From Massilibacillus massiliensis (GTDB lineage: Bacteria > Bacillota > Negativicutes > FLKF01), in contig NZ_LT575483.1 in the NCBI RefSeq assembly GCF_900086705.1, forward strand, positions 3,105,516 to 3,169,515: 64,000 nucleotides of DNA, written 5' to 3'. The notes below the pieces were generated by a model. The model did no database searches and was not told the origin of the DNA. It saw only the letters and a list, made by a program, of their open reading frames with translations. Of this stretch, positions 24,876-33,198 are shown piece after piece. Both the position numbers and the translations under genes were made by a program. The number at the start of each line of letters is the position of its first letter. Positions within the stretch are counted from its first letter, which is position 1.

Positions 24876-26231
24876 TTAATTATACGAACTATGAACGGAG
24901 CTTGTAGTATCTAAATTGTTTGGCGATTCTTCAATTGCATCAATTTTAATCAATTTCTTAGGAATTAATATCGTTAATACACCGGCTAGAATTGCAAATC
25001 CAGCTAAGACATACATGCTGTAATTGATCGATCCGGTTAAATCTTTTAAATAGCCAACCGCATAAGGTCCAACAAAGCCGCCAAGATTTCCGATAGAATT
25101 GATTAAAGCAATGCCCACGGCAGCTGTGGCTTCAGACAAAAATGAACTTGGTAAAGTCCAATAGCTTCCGGCGAATCCATAAATTCCGGCAGTACTGAAT
25201 GTAATCCAAAATAGACTCCATACAATATCTTGTGTCATTGTTAAAGCAAAGAGACCAATTGCTGAAATCGCGATCGGCAAACCAATGTGATAACGGCGTT
25301 CCATGGTTTTATCCGAACTTCTGGCAACAGTAATCATTGCAATTACACCGATAAAATAAGGAATGGTTGATATTAATCCCACGCTTGTATTGGATAAAGT
25401 TTGCCCAAGTGATTTGATTAACTGCGGCATCCACATGCTGAGTCCATACATTGCGCAGACATAACCAAACCATATGATGGACAAATGCCAGACACGTCCA
25501 TTTTTCAATATTTCCCACATCGAAGCATTGGTTTTTTTCTCTTTCGCTTGGCGTTCCAGTTCTAGCTGGCCAATTAGCCAAGATTTTTCTTCGGGTGTTA
25601 AAAATTTAGCCTGCTCAGGGCGGTCTACAAGATAAAATAATGTTATAATCCCAAAGGCAACTGCAGGTATACCCTCGACAATAAACATCCAGCGCCAGCC
25701 TTCAAGTCCCCAAAGTTGAACATTATCCATAATCCAAGTCGACAGTGGTGCTGTAATGATATTGTTTAGCGCCATACCGGTCATAAAGAAGGCCAGTGTT
25801 TTGCCCATATACTTGGAAGGAAACCAAAGTGTCATATATAAGATCATACCTGGATAAAAGCCGGCTTCAGCAATACCGAGCAAGACGCGCATAATGCCTA
25901 ACTGTGTTGCGGTATGTATAAATCCGGTTCCAATCGTAACAAGTCCCCACGTAATTAAAATACGTGCGATCCAGACGCGACAGCCTATTTTATGCATCAT
26001 TACATTACTGGGAACTTCAAAAAAGAAATACGCAATAAAAAAAATCCCGGCAATGACGCCGAAAGCTGTGGAGGATATGTTGAGTGCATGGTTCATTTCA
26101 AGGGCTGCGAAACTGATATTGACGCGGTCCATCATGGATATGATATAGAGAATAAAGAGAAAAGGGATTAACCGTAGTTGTAATTTATGAATTACCTGTT
26201 TTTCGTTAATGGAATTTTCTTTTTCTAGCAT
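24876..26231 (-). CDS. MFS transporter, anion:cation symporter (ACS) family
   Basis: 451 aa, 12 predicted membrane segments. N-terminal IISMMDRVNISFA and the loop 2-3 region are typical of ACS-family sugar-acid/organic-anion importers (ExuT, GarP, phthalate type). It is divergent from the transketolase genes and shares an intergenic region with two copies of a GntR-type palindrome, so it probably imports the acid metabolised by that cluster. Confidence 0.9.
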   Translation of the reverse strand: MLEKENSINEKQVIHKLQLRLIPFLFILYIISMMDRVNISFAALEMNHALNISSTAFGVIAGIFFIAYFFFEVPSNVMMHKIGCRVWIARILITWGLVTIGTGFIHTATQLGIMRVLLGIAEAGFYPGMILYMTLWFPSKYMGKTLAFFMTGMALNNIITAPLSTWIMDNVQLWGLEGWRWMFIVEGIPAVAFGIITLFYLVDRPEQAKFLTPEEKSWLIGQLELERQAKEKKTNASMWEILKNGRVWHLSIIWFGYVCAMYGLSMWMPQLIKSLGQTLSNTSVGLISTIPYFIGVIAMITVARSSDKTMERRYHIGLPIAISAIGLFALTMTQDIVWSLFWITFSTAGIYGFAGSYWTLPSSFLSEATAAVGIALINSIGNLGGFVGPYAVGYLKDLTGSINYSMYVLAGFAILAGVLTILIPKKLIKIDAIEESPNNLDTTSSVHSSYN

Positions 26232-26310
26232 GGGATAGTCTCCTTTACTGTTGTAATAAGATTGGGAAACAAATCAAATTTTGAACGGGAGATACCAAAT
26301 AGACAAAACC

Positions 26311-26335
26311 ATCAAACATTAGACATCGGATGTTA
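26311..26335. promoter_or_regulatory. Candidate GntR/FadR operator, site 1
   Basis: Palindrome GACATCGGATGTTA preceded by ATCAAACATTA. The same arrangement recurs 140 bp away; this copy lies near the MFS start. Confidence 0.65.
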
Positions 26336-26450
26336 AACTAAAGCTAGTATATTTTATCTCAAAGTGAAAGTCAATAGAATTTTTAGAATATTTCGATAAA
26401 GTTTTTAAGGAAATAGTATTGCATAGTCAGAAAATTCATGCTAATATTAC

Positions 26451-26475
26451 ATCAAACATTAAACATCAGATGTTT
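26451..26475. promoter_or_regulatory. Candidate GntR/FadR operator, site 2
   Basis: Perfect palindrome AAACATCAGATGTTT preceded by ATCAAACATTA, near the transketolase promoter. Likely bound by the GntR protein encoded at 29299. Confidence 0.7.
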
Positions 26476-26541
26476 GGCTGATTTAAAGGATTTAAGGTCA
26501 AAAAGATTGTGAAAATAAGAGAATAGGAAGTGAGTAAATTC

Positions 26542-27369
26542 ATGCATGCAGAAAGAAGTATAGAGGAATTGCAAGGCATCGCAAATCGAATCAGACTCGA
26601 TGTGATGAAAATGGTTTATGAAGCAAAAGATGGACATCCGGGGCCCGCTTTCTCGATCACAGATATTATGACTGCATTGTATTTTAAAGAAATGCAGATT
26701 GACCCCAAGCGTCCTAGGTGGGAAGATCGGGATCGATTTATTCTATCAAAAGGTCATGCCTGTCCTGCGCTATATGCAGTATTAGCGCATTTGGGATATT
26801 TTTCAACTGATGAATTAAGCGGTTTACGAAAAACTGGTTGTATGCTGCAGGGGCATCCGGATATGAATAAAACGCCGGGAATTGATATCACATCCGGTTC
26901 TTTAGGAAATGGTTTATCTATGGCGGTGGGCATGGCAATTGCAGCCAAATATCAAAAAAAATCTTATTATACTTATGTCGCTATGGGAGATGGAGAACTG
27001 CAAGAAGGTTTGGTATGGGAAGCTGCAATGTGTGCGAGCAGATATAAATTAAATAATCTGATTGCTTTTATTGATCATAATGGCTGGCAAAGTGGCGGCA
27101 GCTTAGAAGAAGTAAGTGGAATATTACCAATTTTGCCGAAATGGCAAGCGTTTAACTGGGATTGTCAGGTGATCGATGGACATGATTTTTCGCAAATTCT
27201 GCAAGCGATTGAAAAAGCGAAACAAAGTACAGAGAAGCCATCTATGATTATTGCAAAGACGATCAAAGGCAAGGGACTGTCGTTTATGGAAAATGATAAT
27301 TCCTGGCATAAAAGAGTGCCTACAGATGAGCAGATGTCAGAAGCGATCAAGGTATTGGGGGGACAATAA
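26542..27369 (+). CDS. Split transketolase, N-terminal (TPP-binding) subunit
   Basis: 275 aa. Thiamine-pyrophosphate domain: DGHPGPAFSITDIM, LSKGHACPALYAVLA, TSGSLGNGLSMAVGMA, the GDGELQEGLVWEA metal/TPP motif, and IIAKTIKGKGLSFMEN. It forms one enzyme with the next gene, transferring a two-carbon ketol unit. Split transketolases are common in Firmicutes and include apulose-4-phosphate transketolase AptA/AptB. Its place next to an ApnO-like oxidoreductase suggests a specialised substrate. ATG 26542 preferred over GTG 26530 by spacing from AGGAAG. Confidence 0.93.
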   Translation: MHAERSIEELQGIANRIRLDVMKMVYEAKDGHPGPAFSITDIMTALYFKEMQIDPKRPRWEDRDRFILSKGHACPALYAVLAHLGYFSTDELSGLRKTGCMLQGHPDMNKTPGIDITSGSLGNGLSMAVGMAIAAKYQKKSYYTYVAMGDGELQEGLVWEAAMCASRYKLNNLIAFIDHNGWQSGGSLEEVSGILPILPKWQAFNWDCQVIDGHDFSQILQAIEKAKQSTEKPSMIIAKTIKGKGLSFMENDNSWHKRVPTDEQMSEAIKVLGGQ

Positions 27370-27370
27370 T

Positions 27371-28327
27371 ATGGCTGAATATAAAGGAACCAGAGAGGCT
27401 TTCACACGGGCAATAGAAGATTTGGCAAAAGAGAGTGAAAAAGTAGTATTTGTTTCGGCGGATTCGCTTAAGGCGATGCGTGCAACTTCCTTTGCGGATA
27501 CATATCCGGAGCGCTATATTGAAGTCGGAATTGCAGAACAAAATGCAGTCGGTGTATCAGCGGGATTAGCAAGTGCCGGACTTATGCCTTTTATCGGTAC
27601 GTATGCAGGATTTCTTACGATGCGCGCTTGCGAACAAGTTCGTACTTTCGTTGCTTATCCGAATTTGAATGTAAAAATAGTTGGGATAAATGGCGGTATC
27701 TTTACCGGAGAAAAAGAAGGGGTAACGCATCAATTTTTTGAAGATCTTGCGATTATGCGATCTATTCCGAATATTACAGTTCTAGTTCCGGCAGATGCGC
27801 ATCAAATGTATCATGCGATTAAGGCGGCAGCGAAGATTGATGGCCCAGTATATATTCGTGGCGGCAGTGGACGTGAGCATACGGTATATGATGCAGAAAC
27901 GCCATTTGAAGTCGGCAAAATTCGCGTGTTAAAAAAATATGGTAATGATGTTGCTTTATTTGCTAATGGATTTATTTTAAATCGGGCGATAGAAGCTGCA
28001 CGCATTTTGCATGAAGAAGATATCAATGTGACTTTAGTTGATGTACCAACCTTAAAACCTTTAGATGAAAAGGGGATTGCCAAAGTTTTAGAAGATTGTA
28101 AAACAGCTGTTACCGTAGAGGATCATAATGTGATTGGCGGTTTGGCTGATGCGATCTCAAAAGTCAGCAGTACATATTATCCTGCATTGATTGAAAGAGT
28201 GGGGCTGCAGGATATCTTCCCTAGCAGTGGCGGTGCCGAAGAAATTTTAGATCAATATGGTATGTCTGTACAAGATATCGTTTGTGCTGTTAAAAAAATG
28301 AAGGAAAAGAGGCTAAAACATGTGTGA
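27371..28327 (+). CDS. Split transketolase, C-terminal subunit
   Basis: 318 aa. Pyrimidine-binding domain with the catalytic Glu in VGIAEQNAVGVSAGLA, AYPNLNVKIVGINGG, THQFFEDLAIMRSIPNI, PVYIRGG, and the C-terminal domain VALFANGFILNRAIEAA, VEDHNVIGGLADA. It starts 2 bp after the first subunit's stop with GGGGGGAC as ribosome site; a longer frame from 27251 overlaps subunit 1 and is rejected. It overlaps the next gene by 8 bp, so the three are tightly coupled. Confidence 0.93.
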   Translation: MAEYKGTREAFTRAIEDLAKESEKVVFVSADSLKAMRATSFADTYPERYIEVGIAEQNAVGVSAGLASAGLMPFIGTYAGFLTMRACEQVRTFVAYPNLNVKIVGINGGIFTGEKEGVTHQFFEDLAIMRSIPNITVLVPADAHQMYHAIKAAAKIDGPVYIRGGSGREHTVYDAETPFEVGKIRVLKKYGNDVALFANGFILNRAIEAARILHEEDINVTLVDVPTLKPLDEKGIAKVLEDCKTAVTVEDHNVIGGLADAISKVSSTYYPALIERVGLQDIFPSSGGAEEILDQYGMSVQDIVCAVKKMKEKRLKHV

Positions 28328-29174
28328 AAAAATTGTAGTAAGTGTAATTGGTGCAGGCGGAAAAATGGGAACACGGGTGAGTAATAATTTAGCGAAACAT
28401 GCAACGGAGATTACAATGCATTTATGTGAAAACTCTCCGCAAGGTGTGAAGGGCATTCAAGAACGCGGTTTTTCTGTTACGGATAGTAAGGAAGCTGTAC
28501 CAAAGAGTGATGTCATTATTTTAGCTGTTCCAGATACCTTGATTCAGGTAGTTTCAAAAGATATTGTCGAATTAATGACACCAAATACTACGTTAATGAT
28601 TTTGGATCCAGCGGCTGCAGTCGCGAAAGAATTGGCTTTGCGCGATGATTGTACATTTGTTGTGGTGCATCCATGCCATCCATCTTATTTTCTCGATCAA
28701 GATACACCGGAAGCACGACAGGATTATTTTGGCGGAGTTGCAGGAAAACAAGATATCGTTATGGCAAAAATCCAAGGCGATGATGACAATTTTGCCAAAG
28801 CGAGAAAAATTGGTGAGATTATGTTTGCACCAGTCCTGCATAGTTATGTGATGAGTGTCAGAGACATAGCTTTTTTAGAACCGACACTTGTGGAAATTTT
28901 AGGTGCTACGACACTTTATGCTATGGCTGAAACAGTAAAAGAGGCAGAACGGCGTGGAATACCTAGGGCGGCTGCAGAATCCTTCCTTTCGGGTCATATC
29001 TATAATTTAAGTGCAAATTTCTTAGGAAAATTAAATGCAAAAGTATCGGATGCCTGTATGGTGGCAATTGAACTAGGAAATCAGTTGGTGCTTCGAGAAG
29101 ATTGGAAGAAAATTTGGGAAGATGATGTTTTGGATGCAAGTATTCAAGCGATGTTACATCCAAATAAAAAGTAG
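28320..29174 (+). CDS. NAD(P)-dependent oxidoreductase, D-apionate oxidoisomerase-like
   Basis: 284 aa. N-terminal Rossmann domain (VVSVIGAGGKMGTRVSNNLAKHA; VIILAVPDTLIQ) and a helical 6-phosphogluconate-dehydrogenase-like C-terminal domain. The central segment VVVHPCHPSYFLDQ, ARQDYFGGVAGKQDIVMA and VRDIAFLEPTLVEI resembles, from memory, the family that includes ApnO, D-apionate oxidoisomerase, formerly labelled semialdehyde or phosphogluconate dehydrogenase. Coupling with transketolase and nearby glycerate dehydrogenase fits an oxo-isoapionate product. It could act on another branched or chain sugar acid; substrate is inferred. Confidence 0.7.
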   Translation: MCEKIVVSVIGAGGKMGTRVSNNLAKHATEITMHLCENSPQGVKGIQERGFSVTDSKEAVPKSDVIILAVPDTLIQVVSKDIVELMTPNTTLMILDPAAAVAKELALRDDCTFVVVHPCHPSYFLDQDTPEARQDYFGGVAGKQDIVMAKIQGDDDNFAKARKIGEIMFAPVLHSYVMSVRDIAFLEPTLVEILGATTLYAMAETVKEAERRGIPRAAAESFLSGHIYNLSANFLGKLNAKVSDACMVAIELGNQLVLREDWKKIWEDDVLDASIQAMLHPNKK

Positions 29175-29298
29175 AAAAGTTTGCAGTGTTTTTTCTCGTT
29201 GCGTGTGTTTCCTTACGCTTGATTCATTGCATGCAAAAAATGTTGATGTTATAATGAACTATTAGGTATGCAGAAAATTTGGTAAGGGAGCATTGTCT

Positions 29299-30048
29299 AT
29301 GGAAGAAAAGGATAGAAAGGGAAATTTGGCAAGCATATTTGAACCAAAGGAACGGGAGTCTTCCGTAAATTATGTGATCAATAACATAAAAGATTCATTA
29401 TTGGCACAGCAAATTATGCCGGGCGAGAAACTGCCTTCGGAAATGGAACTGGCGAAACTCTTATCAGTTAGCAGAGGTTCTATTCGTGAGGCTATGAAAA
29501 TTTTAGCAGCCTTTGGCATTATAGAAATAAAACGCGGAGATGGAACGTATGTAACAAAAGACTTCGAGGGGAAGGTTATTTTTGATCCTTTATTATTCAG
29601 TTTTATTTTATCGCAGCCGGCATTCGAGGAGTTAAAAGAACTTAGACTTATGCTGGAAAAGTATATTGTTCGCCTTGCGATACGCAATCAAACCGAGCAA
29701 GATATTGCAGTATTAAAGGAATGTAACCTTGAATTAAGAAGCTTGAAACATGCACAGGAAAACATGAGTGAGGAAGATCTCAATGCGTTATTGGAATGTG
29801 ATTTAAAGTTTCACTATATTCTCGCGAAAATAGCAAAAAATAGGTTGATTGAGAAAATTTACTTATTTGTTTTAGAGTATTTTAAACCATATATTAAAGA
29901 GAGTATGAAAAATCAAATTTATTTTACCTTTACTTCCAGTTCATCGCATGAAAAAATATTGGCTGCGATGGAGAAAGATGATCGTGCGCTGGCTGAATTA
30001 GCCGTAGAGGCTTCTATTGAGGATTGGGGAAAACTCATGTTCAAATAG
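29299..30048 (+). CDS. GntR-family (FadR/FCD) transcriptional regulator
   Basis: 249 aa. Winged helix LPSEMELAKLLSVSRGSIREAMKILAAFGIIEIKRGDGTYV, then an all-helical FCD ligand domain with the metal-site pattern Asp-x3-His (CDLKFHYILAKIAK) and a later His (SSSHEKIL). FCD proteins bind carboxylate effectors such as sugar acids. Probably controls this cluster through the AACATC-n-GATGTT palindromes. Half of the motif (TTGATGTTAT) also sits at its own -10 region near 29246. ATG 29299 preferred to TTG 29293 for spacing. Confidence 0.92.
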   Translation: MEEKDRKGNLASIFEPKERESSVNYVINNIKDSLLAQQIMPGEKLPSEMELAKLLSVSRGSIREAMKILAAFGIIEIKRGDGTYVTKDFEGKVIFDPLLFSFILSQPAFEELKELRLMLEKYIVRLAIRNQTEQDIAVLKECNLELRSLKHAQENMSEEDLNALLECDLKFHYILAKIAKNRLIEKIYLFVLEYFKPYIKESMKNQIYFTFTSSSSHEKILAAMEKDDRALAELAVEASIEDWGKLMFK

Positions 30049-30061
30049 GGCAAATAAAAAT

Positions 30062-30107
30062 TGCTTACTACTTATGACAGAGTGTTTACTTTAACGTAAG
30101 TAGTAAG
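30062..30107 (+). terminator. Hairpin after GntR gene
   Basis: Perfect 12-bp stem GCTTACTACTTA / TAAGTAGTAAGC; A-rich rather than T-rich afterwards, so termination strength is uncertain. Confidence 0.5.
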
Positions 30108-30173
30108 CTGAACAAAAAATTTGTAGAAACATTATTTATCTGAATATTCTATTATATTAAAAGGAGGAGTAAG

Positions 30174-31145
30174 ATGAAAGCGGTTGTTTTGGATGGATAT
30201 GCATTGAATCCGGGGGATTTGTCATGGGGGACACTGGAAGCATTATGTGAAACCGTTGTGTATGAACGAACAGCATATGATACCACAAATTTAGAGCTGA
30301 TTACCCAAAGAATCGGGGATGCTGAGGTCGTGTACACCAATAAAACGCCTTTGCCTAAAGCGGTGATTGATGCAGCACCAAACCTTAAGTTTATTGGTGT
30401 TTTGGCAACTGGATACAATGTTGTAGATGTAGAAGCGGCAAAGGCAAAAAATATTGCAGTTACCAATATTCCTACATATGGAACAGATTCAGTAGCACAG
30501 ATGGCGATTGCTTTGTTATTGGAAATGTGTCACCATGTCGGAGAACATAATCGTGCTGTGCATAAAGGTGACTGGGAACATAATGCAGATTGGTGTTTTT
30601 GGAATTATCCGTTGATTGAGCTAGCTGGAAAGACGATTGGCATTGTTGGCTTTGGGCGAATTGGTCAAGCTGTAGGCAGAATTGCACAAGCTTTAGGGAT
30701 GAAAGTACTGGCATTTGATAAGCACAAAATTGCAGAGCTAGAAAGTGCTGTACTGCAGTATGCAGACCTGGATGAGATTTTTAAATCAGCAGATGTGATT
30801 AGCTTACATTGTCCGTTATTTGAAGAAACGAAAGGTATGATCAATCGCACCAATATTAGTAAAATGAAGGATGGTGTAATGATTATCAATAATTCACGCG
30901 GCCCGTTGATTGTCGAAGCTGATTTAGCTGAAGCGCTGAAAAGCGGCAAAGTAGCAATGGCGGCTTTGGATGTCGTATCGACAGAACCGATCCAAGGCGA
31001 CAATCCATTGCTTGGATTAAAAAATTGCATCATCACACCGCATATTTCTTGGGCACCGAAAGAATCAAGGCAAAGACTTATGGATATAGCCGTTGATAAT
31101 TTAAAGAGTTTTATTGCTGGTTCACCAAAAAATCTAGTACGTTAA
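30174..31145 (+). CDS. hprA: Glycerate dehydrogenase / hydroxypyruvate reductase
   Basis: 323-aa D-2-hydroxyacid dehydrogenase. Substrate domain VVLDGYALNPGDLSW, LATGYNVVDVEAA, NIPTYGTDSVAQMA; NAD domain GKTIGIVGFGRIGQAVG; catalytic Arg in NNSRGPLI, Glu in STEPIQGDNPL and His in ITPHISWAPKESR. The whole sequence follows the glycerate dehydrogenase branch, which reduces hydroxypyruvate to D-glycerate. In this cluster hydroxypyruvate could be what transketolase leaves behind. The ribosome site AAGGAGGAG is strong. Confidence 0.9.
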   Translation: MKAVVLDGYALNPGDLSWGTLEALCETVVYERTAYDTTNLELITQRIGDAEVVYTNKTPLPKAVIDAAPNLKFIGVLATGYNVVDVEAAKAKNIAVTNIPTYGTDSVAQMAIALLLEMCHHVGEHNRAVHKGDWEHNADWCFWNYPLIELAGKTIGIVGFGRIGQAVGRIAQALGMKVLAFDKHKIAELESAVLQYADLDEIFKSADVISLHCPLFEETKGMINRTNISKMKDGVMIINNSRGPLIVEADLAEALKSGKVAMAALDVVSTEPIQGDNPLLGLKNCIITPHISWAPKESRQRLMDIAVDNLKSFIAGSPKNLVR

Positions 31146-31151
31146 AAGAAA

Positions 31152-31231
31152 ATGACCGACTTACAACAATCCGTGAACGCACTTCGCGTAAATAAAAACG
31201 GATTTGTAAATGTAAGTCGGTCTTTTTTTTA
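31152..31231 (+). terminator. Terminator / second copy of ACCGACTTAC palindrome
   Basis: Outer arms GACCGACTTAC / GTAAGTCGGTC, inner AATCCGT / ACGGATT, then T8. Same nested arms as the element at 24672-24753. Confidence 0.75.
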
Positions 31232-31344
31232 TACGGAACATATTTTCTAAAAAGCAGCTAGAATGTGGACAAAATAAATATTTAAACCTAATATTAGAAA
31301 ATAACTAAACCCATCCCAATTATAAACTAGTACGAAGATAGGTT

Positions 31345-31469
31345 GCTGGTAGGTGAGAAGTGCTCAGATGCTAGGCGCAAAAAAGGGGATGCAAAGGAGT
31401 CGTACTTGTGTACGTCGACGAGTATCCCCTTTCTGCAACGACGCAGATGAGTGCTTATCGCCTACCAGC
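31345..31469. repeat. 125-bp imperfect palindrome
   Basis: Arms of about 60 bp begin GCTGGTAGG and meet at GTAC-ttgt-GTAC near 31406-31417. The arms agree at most positions and differ mainly in the middle. It lies between convergent hprA and araC and could form a large cruciform or RNA hairpin; probably a dispersed REP/MITE-like repeat. Confidence 0.75.
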
Positions 31470-31491
31470 GGCCTGTCTGTCCATAGACTAT

Positions 31492-32409
31492 TTACAATTT
31501 GGCATGTGATGATTCCGGTTTCCTTTTTAATGGAATTTCGTATTCACCGGAAGGCGTATAGGCACTATTTACGATATTTAGGCTGGTATCTAGTTTCATT
31601 TTTGTGCGATCAAGATATGCCTTGGGTGTGATTCCGATGATTTGTTTGAATATACGGCTGAAATAATGAATGTTTTCGAAGCCTAATTTTTCTGAAATTT
31701 GTGTAATCTTTAAATCAGTTGAGATGAGCAAGGATTTTGCCATCGCAATTTTTTTTGCATGAATGTATTTAATAGGCGCGATTCCCATGCAATTTTTAAA
31801 ATACGTAGAAAAATAGTTCTCAGTATAATTGCAGAGTTTTGCTAATTCTTTAATTCGTAAAGGTTCGTTGATGTGCTCGTTGATATAATTGATTGCCGGC
31901 ATAATCGTTTGTATTTGCGGATAATTTTTGTACCGAATTGAAGTGGTTATATATTCTGTTGGTGTGATAGCTTCTTGCGTTTCTTGTGAAGCACGCAAAA
32001 TATAAAGCAGAACTTCGGTCATTTTAGCATTGATGATATCTTGATAAAAACTTTGTGATTGGATACCTTCATGAAACATTTCTTTGATTTGAAAGTCAAT
32101 GTAATCATTCACTTTATGTTTGAATGGCCCTTGAATAGATTTGAGTTTTTCAGAAAGCTCTTCGCAGCATTGGAATTTTATATCAAAACTTAGAAATTCA
32201 TCAATACCGTATATTTCATGCGGTGTTTCCGGAGGAATCATAATAAGGCTTTTGGCAGTTGCGATACATTCCGTTTGATCTATAACAACTTTCGCTGTGC
32301 CACTTAAACCGTAAATATAATGAAAAAAAGTATGTGTATGGCGTTCGATATAATCGAGTTTGGATTTCTTTTGCTTTACAATACGATGGACAATAATAGT
32401 TTGTAGCAT
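31492..32409 (-). CDS. AraC-family transcriptional regulator with cupin sensor
   Basis: 305 aa. N-terminal cupin-like ligand domain (HTHTFFHYIYGLSGTAKVVID, SLIMIPPETPHEIYG), C-terminal double helix-turn-helix (EPLRIKELAKLCNYTENYFSTYFKNCMGIAPIKYIH and ITQISEKLGFENIHYFSRIFKQIIGITPKAYL). Divergent from the cupin-aldolase-dehydrogenase-MFS genes. Two near-identical 21-bp sequences in the shared intergenic region are candidate sites. ATG 32409 chosen behind GAGGAAGG; the upstream GTG at 32427 is less likely. Confidence 0.9.
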   Translation of the reverse strand: MLQTIIVHRIVKQKKSKLDYIERHTHTFFHYIYGLSGTAKVVIDQTECIATAKSLIMIPPETPHEIYGIDEFLSFDIKFQCCEELSEKLKSIQGPFKHKVNDYIDFQIKEMFHEGIQSQSFYQDIINAKMTEVLLYILRASQETQEAITPTEYITTSIRYKNYPQIQTIMPAINYINEHINEPLRIKELAKLCNYTENYFSTYFKNCMGIAPIKYIHAKKIAMAKSLLISTDLKITQISEKLGFENIHYFSRIFKQIIGITPKAYLDRTKMKLDTSLNIVNSAYTPSGEYEIPLKRKPESSHAKL

Positions 32410-32536
32410 AGTAGACACCTTCCTCACACTAAAGTCATGAGAGAACTGATATAATTTTAATTCTAATGTATTTAGTCAGAAGTTTCAAGAAAGGGGGCAA
32501 TTTTTGTCGAAAATAAAAAGAATAGATATAAAATTG

Positions 32537-32557
32537 CGAATTTTTGTGTAAATACAA
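32537..32557. promoter_or_regulatory. Candidate AraC site 1 (direct repeat)
   Basis: 21-bp sequence starting CGAATTTTTGTG and ending AAATACAA. Differs by one base from the copy at 32709-32729 in the same orientation. Confidence 0.6.
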
Positions 32558-32708
32558 CTTCAAGAGGATCAAATATAATTAATTTGTACAGAAAATACAG
32601 AATATATGAATTTAAAAAGGTGAGGGGAAGAATCTGTAGCTGATTTAGATCATGTAAAATTGTTTTCGTATTTAGCATTTAAAAATAGAAAGAAAAGATA
32701 CAATATTT

Positions 32709-32729
32709 CGAATTTTTGTGCAAATACAA
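32709..32729. promoter_or_regulatory. Candidate AraC site 2 overlapping a -35 region
   Basis: Second 21-bp copy. It ends 17 bp before TATAAT at 32746-32751 and so covers the -35 position of the cupin operon promoter, as expected for an activator touching RNA polymerase. Confidence 0.6.
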
Positions 32730-32792
32730 ACAACTGTAATTGCAATATAATGAAGTTGCAAAAAGATATTATGGATGAGGGAGGATTTGGTT

Positions 32793-33179
32793 ATGAGAAT
32801 TATTGAAAGAGAAGCGATTTATAAAAATATGCTTCCAGGAAGAATTATTCAAGGCGCGGTAGGCAAGAATTCTGCGCTCGACAGCAAAAAAATGACAGTT
32901 TCTTTTGCTACGTATTCTGCAGAAAGCGGGCCTATGGAGCCACATAATCATGCGGAAGAAACCGTGGTCGTTCTTGATTGTAAGAATGGTTGGGTAAGAA
33001 GAGGCCCATCCAAAGAGAATTTAAATGAAAAACATATGCTTCAAAAAGGTACTGTTATGTATTTTGATGAACTCGAATGGCATGTATTTGAATATGGTGA
33101 GGGCGGCTATATTGATGCACTGTGCATTTATGGTCAAGTAGATAATATTCGTCCGGAAGAAATTAAAGCACAAAAATAA
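32793..33179 (+). CDS. Small cupin-domain protein
   Basis: 128 aa single cupin. Metal-binding motif 1 is EPHNHAEETVVVL (His, His, Glu) and motif 2 is in FDELEWHVFEY (His). Soluble. Small cupins in sugar-acid clusters are usually isomerases, lyases or sugar-acid binding proteins. First gene of the AraC-controlled operon; start at ATG 32793 behind GGGAGG. Precise reaction unknown. Confidence 0.8.
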   Translation: MRIIEREAIYKNMLPGRIIQGAVGKNSALDSKKMTVSFATYSAESGPMEPHNHAEETVVVLDCKNGWVRRGPSKENLNEKHMLQKGTVMYFDELEWHVFEYGEGGYIDALCIYGQVDNIRPEEIKAQK

Positions 33180-33198
33180 TGGTTGAGGAGAGATGAAG

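Noticed and set aside
31353-31631. 92-codon plus-strand frame
   Set aside because: It lies in the 125-bp palindrome and runs antisense into the AraC gene.
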